Under the pieces are notes generated by a model. That model was not told the origin of the DNA. It searched no databases and saw only the letters and a list, made by a program, of their open reading frames with translations. Positions 51,964 through 61,100 of a stretch of 64,000 nucleotides of DNA are shown here, one piece after another. Numbering within the stretch: position 1 is the first letter of the stretch; each line of letters begins with the position of its first letter. The translations under genes and the position numbers were made by a program. The stretch is from Pseudarthrobacter enclensis (lineage in GTDB: Bacteria > Actinomycetota > Actinomycetes > Actinomycetales > Micrococcaceae), in assembly GCF_030811655.1 (NCBI RefSeq), contig NZ_JAUSRE010000017.1:1-64000 (forward strand). The letters run 5' to 3'.

Positions 51964-52227
51964 GCTCCGAATGATGACAGCCCCATCAGGGCGTCAACAG
52001 AGCCGGAAGGCACATGCTTCCCACGGGGAAAGCCGAGCGATGACGCTGCCAGTCGTCCCCACGAACGAGGCGGCGAATGACCTTCCCGCAACCAACGCGC
52101 AGGCCTGATGGAGGGACATCGCCGCAGACACATCTTCGACACGAATCGACAGCGCCGAACACTCGGCTTCGCCCGCTCTACAAGGCCAGGTCTACGGCCG
52201 GCTGTCGGTCTGTGTGTCCTCGTCATA
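51964..52227. other. Stretch without a supported gene
   Basis: Basic, low-complexity frames on both strands; none has a ribosome site or motif. Confidence 0.4.
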
Positions 52228-52401
52228 TTATTCCGGGATATGGTGGTCGCCTTTGTGACGGGCTTCGTCCAGATGGTGCTCCAACTTCTCCTCCGCTTCC
52301 CGGCGGCGCTGCCCCACGGTCCGGATCTGTTGCGTGCTCGGCGACGCTCCTGGCGTACGCTGTCGCGCACTATCCCTTTGTCCTTCGTCTTTATTGTTCA
52401 T
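52228..52401 (-). CDS. Small charged hypothetical protein
   Basis: 57 residues: MNNKDEGQRDSARQRTPGAS then IRTVGQRRREAEEKLEHHLD and EARHKGDHHIPE. Strongly charged, mostly helical C terminus, no hydrophobic segment. Reads as a natural small protein but has only a weak ribosome site and no known family. Confidence 0.5.
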   Translation of the reverse strand: MNNKDEGQRDSARQRTPGASPSTQQIRTVGQRRREAEEKLEHHLDEARHKGDHHIPE

Positions 52402-52840
52402 AAGGGCATCGTCTCACCGGACCCGTCACCCCGAAAGCTCCACCGGCGACTGGACATCGGGCAGAAGACGGACATCCCGCTGCCAGTTGTGACATCCAAT
52501 GGCACGTCCGCGTCTGGATCGCCTTAGCCATTCCCACCCCGGAAGGATCGTGGTCCTCGCCCTGGATCTACGCCGGTGGGGCCGCCACGAGGGTCTTATG
52601 ATCGCGGATGGTGCCCGCAACCTCCCCTGGAGTTCCCGAAGGCGGGGCTCAACGACGGGGCGGTTGTTTAAGACCGGCGCCCTTGCCGCTTCGTCTTCGC
52701 AAACGGAGACGTGAGCTACCGAGTTAAGCAGTCAGCCCAACGGTAGCCGCCAAGAGCCGGGGCGTCATGACCAACGCTGACCCTAACCCAGCATCCAAGC
52801 TTTCGCTCGTACTCCCCGCGTCTCTTCAGAACGTCCTGTC
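52402..52840. other. Stretch without a supported gene
   Basis: A 71-codon plus-strand frame (52499-52714) has no motif and no ribosome site. Nothing else structured is seen. Confidence 0.4.
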
Positions 52841-53005
52841 ATGAGCACGGCGCAGACCGTGGCGCTGATCTTCGTGGCTGCCTTCGCATGGATCGGCGTG
52901 ACCCTGCTTGTCCTCCTGGCGCTGCTCCGCCCAAGGAAAGGGTCCTCAGCGCTTGCTGCGGCTCCTCCACCCCCGGACCTGACCGCGTACCGGCCGCACC
53001 GGTGA
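52841..53005 (+). CDS. Small single-helix membrane protein
   Basis: 54 residues: MSTAQTVALIFVAAFAWIGV TLLVLLALLRP then a Pro-rich cytoplasmic tail (APPPPDLTAYRPHR). Similar in layout and in the FAW-x-G-x-x-L pattern to the 72-residue protein at 40396. Function unknown. Confidence 0.6.
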   Translation: MSTAQTVALIFVAAFAWIGVTLLVLLALLRPRKGSSALAAAPPPPDLTAYRPHR

Positions 53006-53099
53006 CGGCGAGTACGTTCTGTCACAGGTCGGAGTCTCGTGCCGAGGCGCAGGTTGAGACTCCGGGAAATCCGCCGCTAAACCACCAGCACCGGGAAGC

Positions 53100-53325
53100 A
53101 TCAGGGATACCGGGACAATCCTCAGCTACACCGTCGGCCACCTTGCCACGCTTGCCGGAGTCTTCCTGCTGTACCTTCCAGACATCATCCTGCTCGTACC
53201 CCCTGCTCATCGCCGATGGCTTGCTCCAGCTGGTACTGCTGCCGTTCGTCTTCCTGGTGAGGAGACTGCGGCGCCCCCTGGCGGCGGACATGGACCCATC
53301 CTGCCTCCTCGACCGCAGTCGGTAG
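53100..53325 (+). pseudogene. Short membrane protein gene with a frameshift
   Basis: One frame reads GTILSYTVGHLATLAGVFLL YLPDIILLVP; after the C run at 53199-53203 the other frame continues LLIADGLLQLVLLPFVFLVR RLRRPLAADM to TAG 53323-53325. Joined, it is a two-helix membrane protein with a basic loop. No start codon is clear at the 5' end. A one-base slip in the C run explains the break; could be a sequencing error. Confidence 0.45.
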
Positions 53326-53422
53326 CCAGAACAACTCAGCACACCTCCTCCCCCGGCTCGCAGCCGGAAATGGGGGGACAAAGCCGGTACCAAGACTCGG
53401 CGCGGTGTGTAATCATGCGGGC

Positions 53423-53836
53423 ATGGGACTTCCCGAGGACCCGGACAGGCCGACAGCGGATCGTTACCGCGCCATGGCGCACGAGCCGGGCGAGACGGAA
53501 CAGCAGCAGACGCTCAGGCGACGCCTGGTGGAATTTGTCCAGACTGCACAGGCACGCGGCATCCATCCACTGCCGCTGGAAACCTACCATGGCCCCCGAA
53601 GGTACCGGCCTTCACTCTCCGGCTGGCTCTTGTTCCCGGACACTGGCCTTGCCGTCGGCACCGACGCCGAACTGTACCGGCTGCCGCTGGAGGGCGGACT
53701 GACCGGCAACAGGACACCCATACGGGAGGAGTGGATCCGCAGTTCCTACTGGCGTGGCTGGTCCTCGAGATGGGTCACCTTGGACGAGATGCTGATTGAC
53801 GCCGTGGCAAGGGGCACAAGCCAGCGTATGCCTTAA
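53423..53836 (+). CDS. Conserved hypothetical protein
   Basis: 137 residues, soluble: PTADRYRAMAHEPGETEQQQ, LVEFVQTAQARGIHPLPLET, then SGWLLFPDTGLAVGTDAELY and REEWIRSSYWRGWSSRWVTL. The mixed strands with many Trp and Tyr suggest a folded domain. No family recognised. It stands alone; the ATG at 53405 is an alternative start. Confidence 0.7.
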   Translation: MGLPEDPDRPTADRYRAMAHEPGETEQQQTLRRRLVEFVQTAQARGIHPLPLETYHGPRRYRPSLSGWLLFPDTGLAVGTDAELYRLPLEGGLTGNRTPIREEWIRSSYWRGWSSRWVTLDEMLIDAVARGTSQRMP

Positions 53837-53905
53837 AAAGGACCAGTTGAGGGTCACCAATTGGAAGCGTCTTCCCTACGAATACGAAATCACGCTCTGA
53901 CGTAG

Positions 53906-55303
53906 TTATGAGGCGCCGGGAGTTCCGTCCCTCGTGTTGAAGAGGTCAAGGACGGCTGCGCCCTCTTCCAGGAGGGGGTCGCGATCGGCTGGCTGCGCCA
54001 CGAGCCGGGCTACGTCGTTCATAAGGGTCTGCACATACTGCCGCATGATGGCGCGGTGCGCGGTCTCTCCGAACCAGGCCAGATCACCGCACACGCGCAG
54101 CAAGGCCCGGACGACGCGGGGTTCGTTCGATCCGTAACGCCGAACCTGTCCGAGGGCCAGATCGACGAGATAGGCGAAGTCGCGGGCCGGGATGTGGAGC
54201 CGGACAGTGCCGTGGGCATCTGTCACTGCTCGCGGACCGTGCTCCCGGAGTGTAAGCGCCGCAAGGATCGTGCCCAGATGGTCGACTGCCTGGTTCGCCG
54301 TGTAGGGGTCGTTAATAGCAGGCGAGAGCGCCTTGGAGGCGACGTCCGCGAGCTGTCGGATCCCGAACGCGACGTCCTGCTCCAGTGTCCGTTCGTAGCC
54401 GATCCGTACACTCTGCGCGAGCGCACGCCGAAGCTCCGCGGAGGCGCCGGGCGCAAACGGTCTCCCTCCGGCGCCAGAGACGTTCCATACCCAGGCGATG
54501 GGTGCACCGGCAACCACATGCCGGCCCACCATGGGCACCATCAGTGCCTTGAGATCGTGCTTCGCGAGTGCGCCGACGAATGGCCCGACATGGAAGGCCT
54601 GGATGTAGCCCGATGCGGGTGACGGCAAGGCGGTGGCGCCTTGCGGCACGACCGGAATGGGGATGCCAAGGTCGCCGGGGACGAATGACCTCCCGATCAC
54701 TTTCAGCGTCGCCGTCTCGACGCCCTTCATAACCAGGTCCACCTGGATCGAATGCGATAGATGGTGGACGAAGAATACGAGCATCACCATGCTCACGAAC
54801 AGCAGCATCAGCGCGCCGCTCACGGCCAGGCGCGGGTACTCCTCGATGCGTTGGCCGGCTGCGATGCCGACCGTGTACAGCCCCGCCGTGCTGTACGCGA
54901 AGGTCGCGACGAAGGCGCTCAGGGTCAGCTGGTTGGGGATGTCGCGGAGGAAATTCCGCAGGAGCCGAGGGCTGAACTGCGTCGACGCGAGCTGCAGGGC
55001 CACCACGGTAAGTCCCAGGACGAGGGCGATGACCGTGACCATCGTGCTGGCGATGCTCACGAGCAGGTTCCGGGCGTCGTCGGATGTCCCCTGGAAGAGG
55101 AGGACGGCAACAGGCGACGCCTTGTCGATTTGCACAGCAGAAAGGCTCGCCCCCGCGATGAGCGCGAGCACGACGGCGCATGTCGGCATCGCCCACAGTG
55201 CACTCGCCAGATACTCCCGAAGAGCCTCACGCTTCACATGTGCCACTCTCTGCCGACGGTCCTCGGTCGTCAAGGGGCGCCATGCTGGGGTCCGAGCCAG
55301 CAC
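53906..55303 (-). CDS. DUF2254 membrane protein
   Basis: 465 residues. Four membrane segments in the first 200 residues (ALWAMPTCAVVLALIAGASL, LLVSIASTMVTVIALVLGLT, LSAFVATFAYSTAGLYTVGI, GALMLLFVSMVMLVFFVHHL) with the family motif QLASTQFSPRLLRNFL between them. The large C-terminal soluble part has YERTLEQDVAFGIRQLADVA and ALSPAINDPYTANQAVDHLG, both diagnostic of DUF2254. Function unknown, possibly ion-channel-like. Start GTG 55303; GTG 55246 is possible. Single gene. Confidence 0.9.
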   Translation of the reverse strand: MLARTPAWRPLTTEDRRQRVAHVKREALREYLASALWAMPTCAVVLALIAGASLSAVQIDKASPVAVLLFQGTSDDARNLLVSIASTMVTVIALVLGLTVVALQLASTQFSPRLLRNFLRDIPNQLTLSAFVATFAYSTAGLYTVGIAAGQRIEEYPRLAVSGALMLLFVSMVMLVFFVHHLSHSIQVDLVMKGVETATLKVIGRSFVPGDLGIPIPVVPQGATALPSPASGYIQAFHVGPFVGALAKHDLKALMVPMVGRHVVAGAPIAWVWNVSGAGGRPFAPGASAELRRALAQSVRIGYERTLEQDVAFGIRQLADVASKALSPAINDPYTANQAVDHLGTILAALTLREHGPRAVTDAHGTVRLHIPARDFAYLVDLALGQVRRYGSNEPRVVRALLRVCGDLAWFGETAHRAIMRQYVQTLMNDVARLVAQPADRDPLLEEGAAVLDLFNTRDGTPGAS

Positions 55304-55567
55304 AGGTTCTGGCGCTCAACGCCGGTGCCCCACCGGACCCCACCACAGATCGGTCGGCTCGCCACGTATTGCACGACCAACGCCAGCTTCACTGCCACCC
55401 CTTACAAAGCTCGTTATTCGCTGGGAGCCGCGCCTGCGCAACTGTGACCGCACACTCTGTTGCAAAACCGGAACTTGCTGGGCCCCCATCCGCAGCCCCA
55501 TGCTCTCTTATAAAGCAGACGTAAGTGTGGACATTATTGTCCACGCCTCGATTCGGACGCTGAAGGA
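55304..55567. other. Intergenic region, nothing supported
   Basis: Upstream region of the DUF2254 gene. A TGTGGACATTATTGTCCACG hairpin lies near 55530 (GTGGACA/TGTCCAC), which may be a regulatory palindrome or chance. No gene seen. Confidence 0.4.
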
Positions 55568-55731
55568 CTATCGGGGCACCGGATGTTCGGAAATCGGCGC
55601 GGCAGAGTCGAGCAAATCGATGGTCCCCGCGGCGGCTCCGACGACGAGGTCGAAGCCTTCATCCGTGGCGAAGCCATGCCGGTAACCGTTGATCCACAGC
55701 AGCAGCACCATGAGCGTCCACGCCGTCCGTC
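55568..55731 (-). pseudogene. Doc-type (Fic fold) toxin, C-terminal remnant
   Basis: The minus strand reads RTAWTLMVLLLWINGYRHGF, ATDEGFDLVVGAAAGTIDLL and SAAPISEHPVPR, the end of death-on-curing (Doc) toxins. The catalytic H-x-F-x-D/N-G-N-K-R motif lies just before R-T-A-W and is lost: a TGA precedes the R. No antitoxin gene (Phd) is nearby. Inactive fragment just past the end of the PEP-synthase-like gene. Confidence 0.75.
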
Positions 55732-55785
55732 AGCCTGTCAGCCGGGTCCGGCCGGCTTGTGCTCAGAGGAGAGTGGTCCGGTCGT

Positions 55786-58281
55786 TCATGCCGTGGCGTC
55801 CCCGGTGGCGAGAACTGTGCCGGTGGTGCCGTCCACGATGACGTTTTGTCCCTCGGCCAGGGTCCTGGTTCCCTTTCCTGTTCCCATGACGACTGGAATC
55901 CCGTACTCCCTCGCGACGATGGCGGCATGTGAGCCAAGGCCTCCCATGTCAACGACTACCGCGGCGGCGCGCTGGAACAGCGGTGTCCAGGAAGGATTCG
56001 TGTAAGGACATACGAGGATGTCACCGCTTTGTAACCGGCCGAACTCGTTAGGGCCACCGATGATCCTCACCGGGCCTTCGGCGCGGCCGCGGCTGGCTGG
56101 GGTACCGGAGAGCAGAACACCGGTCCTGGGCCGCTGATCCTTGAACAGCAGGGTGGTATCCAGCAGCGGGACCCCGTCCAGCTGCCGCCGCTTGGCCGCC
56201 CTGCCCAAAACAACTGGCCGATAGCGCAGCCGGACGGATGCCGGCAGCGCGCCGGCCTCATCATCAGTTATCGCCTCCAACTCCTCGAACCTAAGATGGT
56301 AGACGTCCTGGACATGGTCAAGGACGCCGGCGGCGACGAGTCGGTGGCCGAGCTCACGGTATGCGGCGCGCATGGGCGGGATGACCTTGGTGGCGTAGAA
56401 GTGGCTGTCCTCCCGGAACGCCATCCCTGCCCGCGCGGCCTCGACGGTGCTGAGCAACAGTCGCCGAAAAAAGCTAATGCGGAGGAACGGATGCCGTTTC
56501 AGCTCCTCCAGTGCGGCACCGGTCTGGTCTTCCCGGTCGGTTTCCTCGCTCTGGAGGGCCTTGACGAGCCCAAGCACCACCTCGGGCGCATCGGACCAGG
56601 TGGGTGAGCTGCTCAACACCACGCTGACGGTCTCGCGGTTCCCGTATTCGCGCAGGAAGCTGGAGAACGCGTCGCGGAAGGCAGCGTGGGGCGGGTCCTG
56701 CTCCACCCGCTGCAGCAAGGCGCCCCCGTCTAAAGCGGAGAAGTCGGCGGCCAGCTGCGGATCAGCACGGACCAGCCCGGCCAATTCTTCCAGGGCCCGG
56801 TTGGCCTTGCTCGTCATGGTCTCCGCACCCGCGATCAGGGCAGAGGCCAATCGAGTCCTCCCCAGCAGAACCAGCAACAGCCGTAACCTCAGCGCCGGCA
56901 GGAAGATCCCCGGGAGGTAGGAGCTTCGCAGCCCGGTGATACCGCGCATGGTGGCGAAGGAATCGCGCGCAATGTCCACCACCCCTGCCCACCGCAAAGT
57001 CTCAGGGTCCTGGTTCTCGAGCCGCTTCACCTGCTCCAGGAAAGCAGCGAACCTGGGATCCTGCTTCCAGTCGGCTATCGTGAACTGCCGCGCCCGGCAG
57101 GCCACGCTTAGTGGGGCTGCCAAGAGACGAAGAGTCGGGCGCGGGGTTGGGGGTACCAGCTGCACCACAACACCATCCTCCTCAGGCAGCAGCTCCTCAA
57201 CCGTGGGGAAACGCACCCCAAGGCTACCGGCCATCACATGCAGCATGGCCAGGATTCCCTGATTCATCCAGCCGGATACGTCCAACGGGTAAGGCCGCTC
57301 CTGGAACATCTCGATAAAGAAGGGCGCCACCCGCTTCTGGACAGCGTTCAGCCGCAGCGGCTGCGGGGGCAACGCGGTCATAGGTCTCGACTGCAGGATA
57401 TAAATGCGTCCTTCGACCAGGGCCCACTCGACATCCTGCGGCCGGCCAAAATGGTCCTGCAGCCGTCCAGCCAGCCTGGCAAGCGCGCGCAACCGGTCGG
57501 CGTTCAGCAAAGGAACCCCGCTGTGGACCCCGGACTGCTCGCGCGTGCCGCCACCCACGTCCGTGCTCATGACCACCTCACCGCCCCCAGGGACGAAACT
57601 TCGGACCGCGCCCGCATGGCCGAGCACATAGTGCTCAGGCGTCACCCTCCCCGAAACCACCGATTCACCCAACCCGGCACCCGCATCGACAACAATCTCC
57701 CCACGCTCTCCCGTGACCGGGTTCGCCGTGAATAAGACACCGGCCACGGCCGCTGGCACCATGCTGTGAACGATGACCGCGATCCCGATCTCCCGCGGGT
57801 CAATCCCCTGCCGCCGCCGATACGCAATAGCCCGGTCAGTCCACAGCGACGCCCAGCAATCCACGACCGCCCTGGTCACAGCTTCCTCGCCGACGACGTT
57901 GAGAAAGGTGTCCTGCTGGCCGGCGAAGGCTGCTCCCGGCAGGTCCTCGGCGGTTGCGCTGGAACGAACCGCCACCGCACCTCCGCCCAGCACCCTGTAA
58001 GCTTCGGCAACTTCCGCCCCTAAAGCCGGGGCCATGCCAAGGCGGGCAATCAGCGAACGGACGGCCCCGCCGTCGTCCACGTTGGGGTCCATATTCGAAA
58101 GGGCTTCACCCAGCTCCGTTTCGGCGAGCAGCGATCGGTACGCCTCCGTGGTGATAACGAACCCGGGAGGGACCGGAAACCCGTGCCGCAACATCTCCCC
58201 CAGCGCTGCACCCTTACCGCCCGCAGCCTCGATATCCCCGACTCCAAAATCAGCCAAGGGACGAACAGTCCTACCTGCCAT
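55786..58281 (-). CDS. PEP synthase / rifampin phosphotransferase-like protein
   Basis: 831 residues. N-terminal PPDK ATP-grasp domain (about 1-310): AAGGKGAALGEMLRHGFPVP, AVRSSATAEDLPGAAFAGQQ, GVLFTANPVTGERGEIVVDA and DVEWALVEGRIYILQSRP. A variable middle domain (about 320-690) replaces the PEP-binding barrel. C-terminal swivelling His domain: SRGRAEGPVRIIGG, NPSWTPLFQRAAAVVVDMGG and the phosphocarrier His about 785 in GGLGSHAAIVAREYGIP. This ATP-grasp, variable, His-domain order and length match rifampin phosphotransferases more than true PEP synthase, which has a C-terminal PEP barrel. Could inactivate an antibiotic or phosphorylate another compound. ATG 58281 follows GAGGAG. Confidence 0.9.
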   Translation of the reverse strand: MAGRTVRPLADFGVGDIEAAGGKGAALGEMLRHGFPVPPGFVITTEAYRSLLAETELGEALSNMDPNVDDGGAVRSLIARLGMAPALGAEVAEAYRVLGGGAVAVRSSATAEDLPGAAFAGQQDTFLNVVGEEAVTRAVVDCWASLWTDRAIAYRRRQGIDPREIGIAVIVHSMVPAAVAGVLFTANPVTGERGEIVVDAGAGLGESVVSGRVTPEHYVLGHAGAVRSFVPGGGEVVMSTDVGGGTREQSGVHSGVPLLNADRLRALARLAGRLQDHFGRPQDVEWALVEGRIYILQSRPMTALPPQPLRLNAVQKRVAPFFIEMFQERPYPLDVSGWMNQGILAMLHVMAGSLGVRFPTVEELLPEEDGVVVQLVPPTPRPTLRLLAAPLSVACRARQFTIADWKQDPRFAAFLEQVKRLENQDPETLRWAGVVDIARDSFATMRGITGLRSSYLPGIFLPALRLRLLLVLLGRTRLASALIAGAETMTSKANRALEELAGLVRADPQLAADFSALDGGALLQRVEQDPPHAAFRDAFSSFLREYGNRETVSVVLSSSPTWSDAPEVVLGLVKALQSEETDREDQTGAALEELKRHPFLRISFFRRLLLSTVEAARAGMAFREDSHFYATKVIPPMRAAYRELGHRLVAAGVLDHVQDVYHLRFEELEAITDDEAGALPASVRLRYRPVVLGRAAKRRQLDGVPLLDTTLLFKDQRPRTGVLLSGTPASRGRAEGPVRIIGGPNEFGRLQSGDILVCPYTNPSWTPLFQRAAAVVVDMGGLGSHAAIVAREYGIPVVMGTGKGTRTLAEGQNVIVDGTTGTVLATGDATA

Positions 58282-58647
58282 CCAGGACTCCTCAAATCAG
58301 GACCGCTTCACACGCCAATACGCCGGCTCCGCGCCGGCGAGTAAAACGTACTCCACGCCAGCCTCCCCTCGCCACACTGCTCTGGCTACCCGACGTATAC
58401 AGAAAAGAGAAACGCCTCGCCGTTTACCCGGCCCTACGACCCCTTGATTGGGTCACGACTCCGGCCCCTTAGCTGGCCGAACGTGTTGCCAGCCCGGCTC
58501 GCCCACATGGAGACCGGGAGGGTTAGGGGAGATGAATTCTCGCCCGAAGCTCCTTACATCCGGACGATAACTCCAACAGTGGGGACGTCGGACCATTTGA
58601 GATGCCGTCGGGTGACGATTACGGGCGGCAGTAGCGAGCATGCCGCT
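58282..58647. other. Intergenic region with the second leader block
   Basis: Contains the PEP-synthase-like gene's upstream region, then at 58569-58647 the copy of the leader block found at 51216-51293. No other feature. Confidence 0.5.
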
Positions 58648-58773
58648 ATGGACGATCCGCGGCAAGTAGCCCTGGAAATGGTGCAGCAAGATGCGGCTGC
58701 GGCCAGGGCGCGGCTGGAAGATGCCCACGACGGATGTCCGAGGCATTGCCCTACTGACCAGGACGAACGATAG
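58648..58773 (+). pseudogene. Truncated copy of the small protein at 51294
   Basis: 41 codons: MDDPRQVALEMVQQDAAAAR matches the first 15 residues of the intact gene, after which the sequence becomes unrelated (LEDAHDGCPRHCPTDQDER). The upstream block is shared too. Likely the 5' end of a duplicate whose remainder was replaced. Confidence 0.6.
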
Positions 58774-58958
58774 CTGTGCCTGCACCGGGTCCGAACTCTC
58801 CGAGAGTGACCCTGATCTGGCCGAAGCCATGAAGCGCACAGGGGTCCAGGTCAGCTACTTCATATCAGTCCACGCCGTACCCTGAGGCGCGAAGATAGCT
58901 GCCGCCCCGTCCGCACACATGAGGTTCACAAGACCCCGGCCCCTTCCCAGAGGACCTC

Positions 58959-59632
58959 TTGAGCACCAAAATCCCTAACGGTTTCCGCCTCGCCGAAGGC
59001 ACCGACCTCGACGCGTTCAAGCAGACCGTCCGAGACGCCGTCGACCCGCTCCGCGACCAGGAAGACCTGATGCTGCTTGCCGTCGAGACGGCCAAGTTCG
59101 TCGATTCCCACTGGCTCGCCGGCGAACCCATTCCTGCCGGTGCCGCGGCTACTGCCTAAGCCCAGTGGGCCGACGCGCAGTCCAGGATGAGCGTCAACGA
59201 CTACGACCACGACGTCAACCGCTTCAGACTCAGCATCGGCACCGACCGGATCGTAATCATTGTCCATACCGAAAACCCGGCACTCCTGAGCGCCTTCAAG
59301 GAACTGCCCGAGGTCGAGGAGTACGGCTACTGGGACCACACCGACTCCTACCCCGAGGGCGTCACCGGCACCGACAGGAAGATCCGTGAAGACGTGTTGG
59401 ACGGGACCATCCCCGGCATCCGCGTTTCGGACACGATGGACACGTGGGTACTCCGCGACACCGTCGAGATCCGCGAGGAGCTCCGCGACGTCCACGTCAT
59501 GCTCCCCCACATCCCCGAAGCCACCGACCGGGCTTGCGGCGCGTCATCGACCACGGCTACCAGGACGCCGTCACCGCCGCCTGCGCCGCCCTGCACGAAC
59601 AGGACAAGAACGAACTGGCGAGGAAAGGCTGA
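58959..59632 (+). pseudogene. Gene of a tandem family (MSTKI family) with a nonsense codon and a frameshift
   Basis: From TTG 58959 the frame reads MSTKIPNGFRLAEGTDLDAF, DLMLLAVETAKFVDSHWLA and meets TAA 59157-59159. Without changing frame it resumes WADAQSRMSVNDYDHDVNRF, then RIVIIVHTENPALLSAFKEL and GIRVSDTMDTWVLRDTVEIR. Near 59535 a shift leads to RRVIDHGYQDAVTAACAALH and the stop at 59630-59632. About 223 residues would be encoded. From memory, longer proteins starting M-x-T-x-I-Y-N-G-Y/F-R occur in actinobacteria and phages; function unknown. Translational restart at ATG 59187 would give the middle part. Confidence 0.6.
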
Positions 59633-59676
59633 TGTCCACCAAGATCTTCAATGGCTACCGAAAGGAGCCCCTTTAG
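59632..59676 (+). pseudogene. First 14 codons of a second tandem copy (MSTKI family)
   Basis: ATG 59632 overlaps the preceding stop as TGATG and reads MSTKIFNGYRKEPL before TAG. The start repeats that of the gene at 58959 (MSTKIPNGFR). The rest of this second copy is gone. Confidence 0.55.
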
Positions 59677-59920
59677 CCCCTTTTCCGAAATGAAATTCAA
59701 GGTTGGACCAGACTCCCATCAGGACCACCATCGGTGGATCTCGAACTGGATTCGGGCTGTCCCCACGTCACCACCGTGGCTGGCGAGACCGCCTCTCACA
59801 GGAGTGGATCAGGATCCCGGTGTAGCGTTCGACGGGATGGATGTACAACCGCAACCCACTGCTGCTACGGATGGAGTGCCCGGCCGGCGGTCGGCCACGA
59901 AACGGGCGAAAGCCGAGACA
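59677..59920. other. Short stretch before the VanZ-like gene
   Basis: No supported gene. The VanZ-like frame is open through this stretch, and ATG 59838 is an alternative start for it. Confidence 0.35.
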
Positions 59921-60415
59921 ATGGCAATCTTTGCCGTCTTCGCTCTCTACGTGGCCTTCCTCCTGAGGCTGCTTCTCCTCTCCCGCGCACCGGGTTCGGA
60001 GAGATCGATTAACCTCATCCCGTTCGCGAGCATCGTCAAGTACCTATCCAGCCAATCTTCGGGGACGGGGAGAGTGGCGTTCGCCAATCTCGTCGGGAAC
60101 ATCCTGATCTTCATCCCGTTTGGAGTCTACGTGGCGTGGCTCCGACGCCGGGCGACCCCATGGCTGACCATACTGGCGATCGTCTCGGTCAGCGTCACTG
60201 TTGAGATCATCCAGGGCCTGTTCGCTGTTGGAGCATCGGACATCGACGACGTGATCCTGAACTGCGCGGGAGGAGTCATCGGAATCTTCACGTTCAGACT
60301 GCTTTCCTCGGTCGTCCGCGATGCGTCCCGGGTGCGGACGGTGATGGCCGTGTTGTCACTGCTCTCGCTGCCTGTTTGGTGCTACTTCCTCTTCATCGTC
60401 CGACTGCGCATGTGA
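59921..60415 (+). CDS. VanZ-like membrane protein
   Basis: 164 residues with about four membrane segments. VanZ motifs: INLIPFASIVKYL, FANLVGNILIFIPFGVYVAW, VEIIQGLFAVGASDIDDVIL NCAGGVIG. VanZ-like proteins change sensitivity to glycopeptides such as teicoplanin and are also common in species without van clusters. ATG 59921 fits the family start; 59838 would add 28 polar residues. No vanHAX genes nearby, so resistance is not implied. Confidence 0.85.
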   Translation: MAIFAVFALYVAFLLRLLLLSRAPGSERSINLIPFASIVKYLSSQSSGTGRVAFANLVGNILIFIPFGVYVAWLRRRATPWLTILAIVSVSVTVEIIQGLFAVGASDIDDVILNCAGGVIGIFTFRLLSSVVRDASRVRTVMAVLSLLSLPVWCYFLFIVRLRM

Positions 60416-60569
60416 GCCCAAACGCGCCTCTTCTACCTCCCATCAGAGCGACCGGAGCTAAACCATCGGCAGCGGGATTGTGGTACGGCCGCCCAGTGAA
60501 ATCATCATCACATCCTGTCATCGAACCCACCGTTGCCTGTTACGTCGAGATCAACGCAGGATGAGTGTC

Positions 60570-60814
60570 ATGCCGCCCTCCGACCAGCACCGGTTCTACC
60601 TCACTGACTCCGACACCTTCGTCAAGCTGCACTGGCGCACGCCCTCCTCCAGCCTTTCCCGGAGCCTGCTCCCCCGCATCCTTTCCTTCCTATCCGGAGC
60701 CCGACCCGACCCCGGCCGGTCGTGGACCACAAGGCCTTCGACCGCGCGGCTGCTGCCTTGGCCACCGATGCGGACGCCGCCTTCGCCGCATTCACCCGGG
60801 GAAGAACGGACTGA
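60570..60814 (+). pseudogene. Hypothetical gene with a frameshift
   Basis: ATG 60570 (AGGA eight bases upstream) reads MPPSDQHRFYLTDSDTFVKL HWRTPSSSLSRSL, then after a shift near 60700-60725 the other frame reads VDHKAFDRAAAALATDADAA FAAFTRGRTD and stops at 60812-60814. Joined product about 81 residues. No family recognised. Confidence 0.4.
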
Positions 60815-61100
60815 TCTTCGGTCCGAGCGACGTGACGGGGCCCCGGACCACCCATTCACGGGACGCATTGTCGTTACAGTGAGCTCCTCGTCCACCGCCT
60901 GTCCGTGGACGACGTCCGGGCAAGCCGTGGATGTTTGCCAGGCCCTGTCCTGACACAGGAGTCCGGCAGGGTGTGAAGACCCTCATGCGTCGTGAAGCCC
61001 TGGCCAGAGCTGGCCGGGGCTTCCGTACCGTCTACGCATGCTCAGCGGCAACCGATGGAAAGGCATGATGTGATATCCCCTTGTGTGCAGCCCTTGGAAG
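60815..61100. other. Intergenic region, nothing supported
   Basis: Short frames only. A GGCCAGAGCTGGCC inverted repeat (61005 region) is present but has no T run. Confidence 0.35.

Noticed and set aside
61005-61025. GGCCAGAGCTGGCC inverted repeat
   Set aside because: Short, no T run and no gene end nearby; expected by chance in GC-rich DNA.
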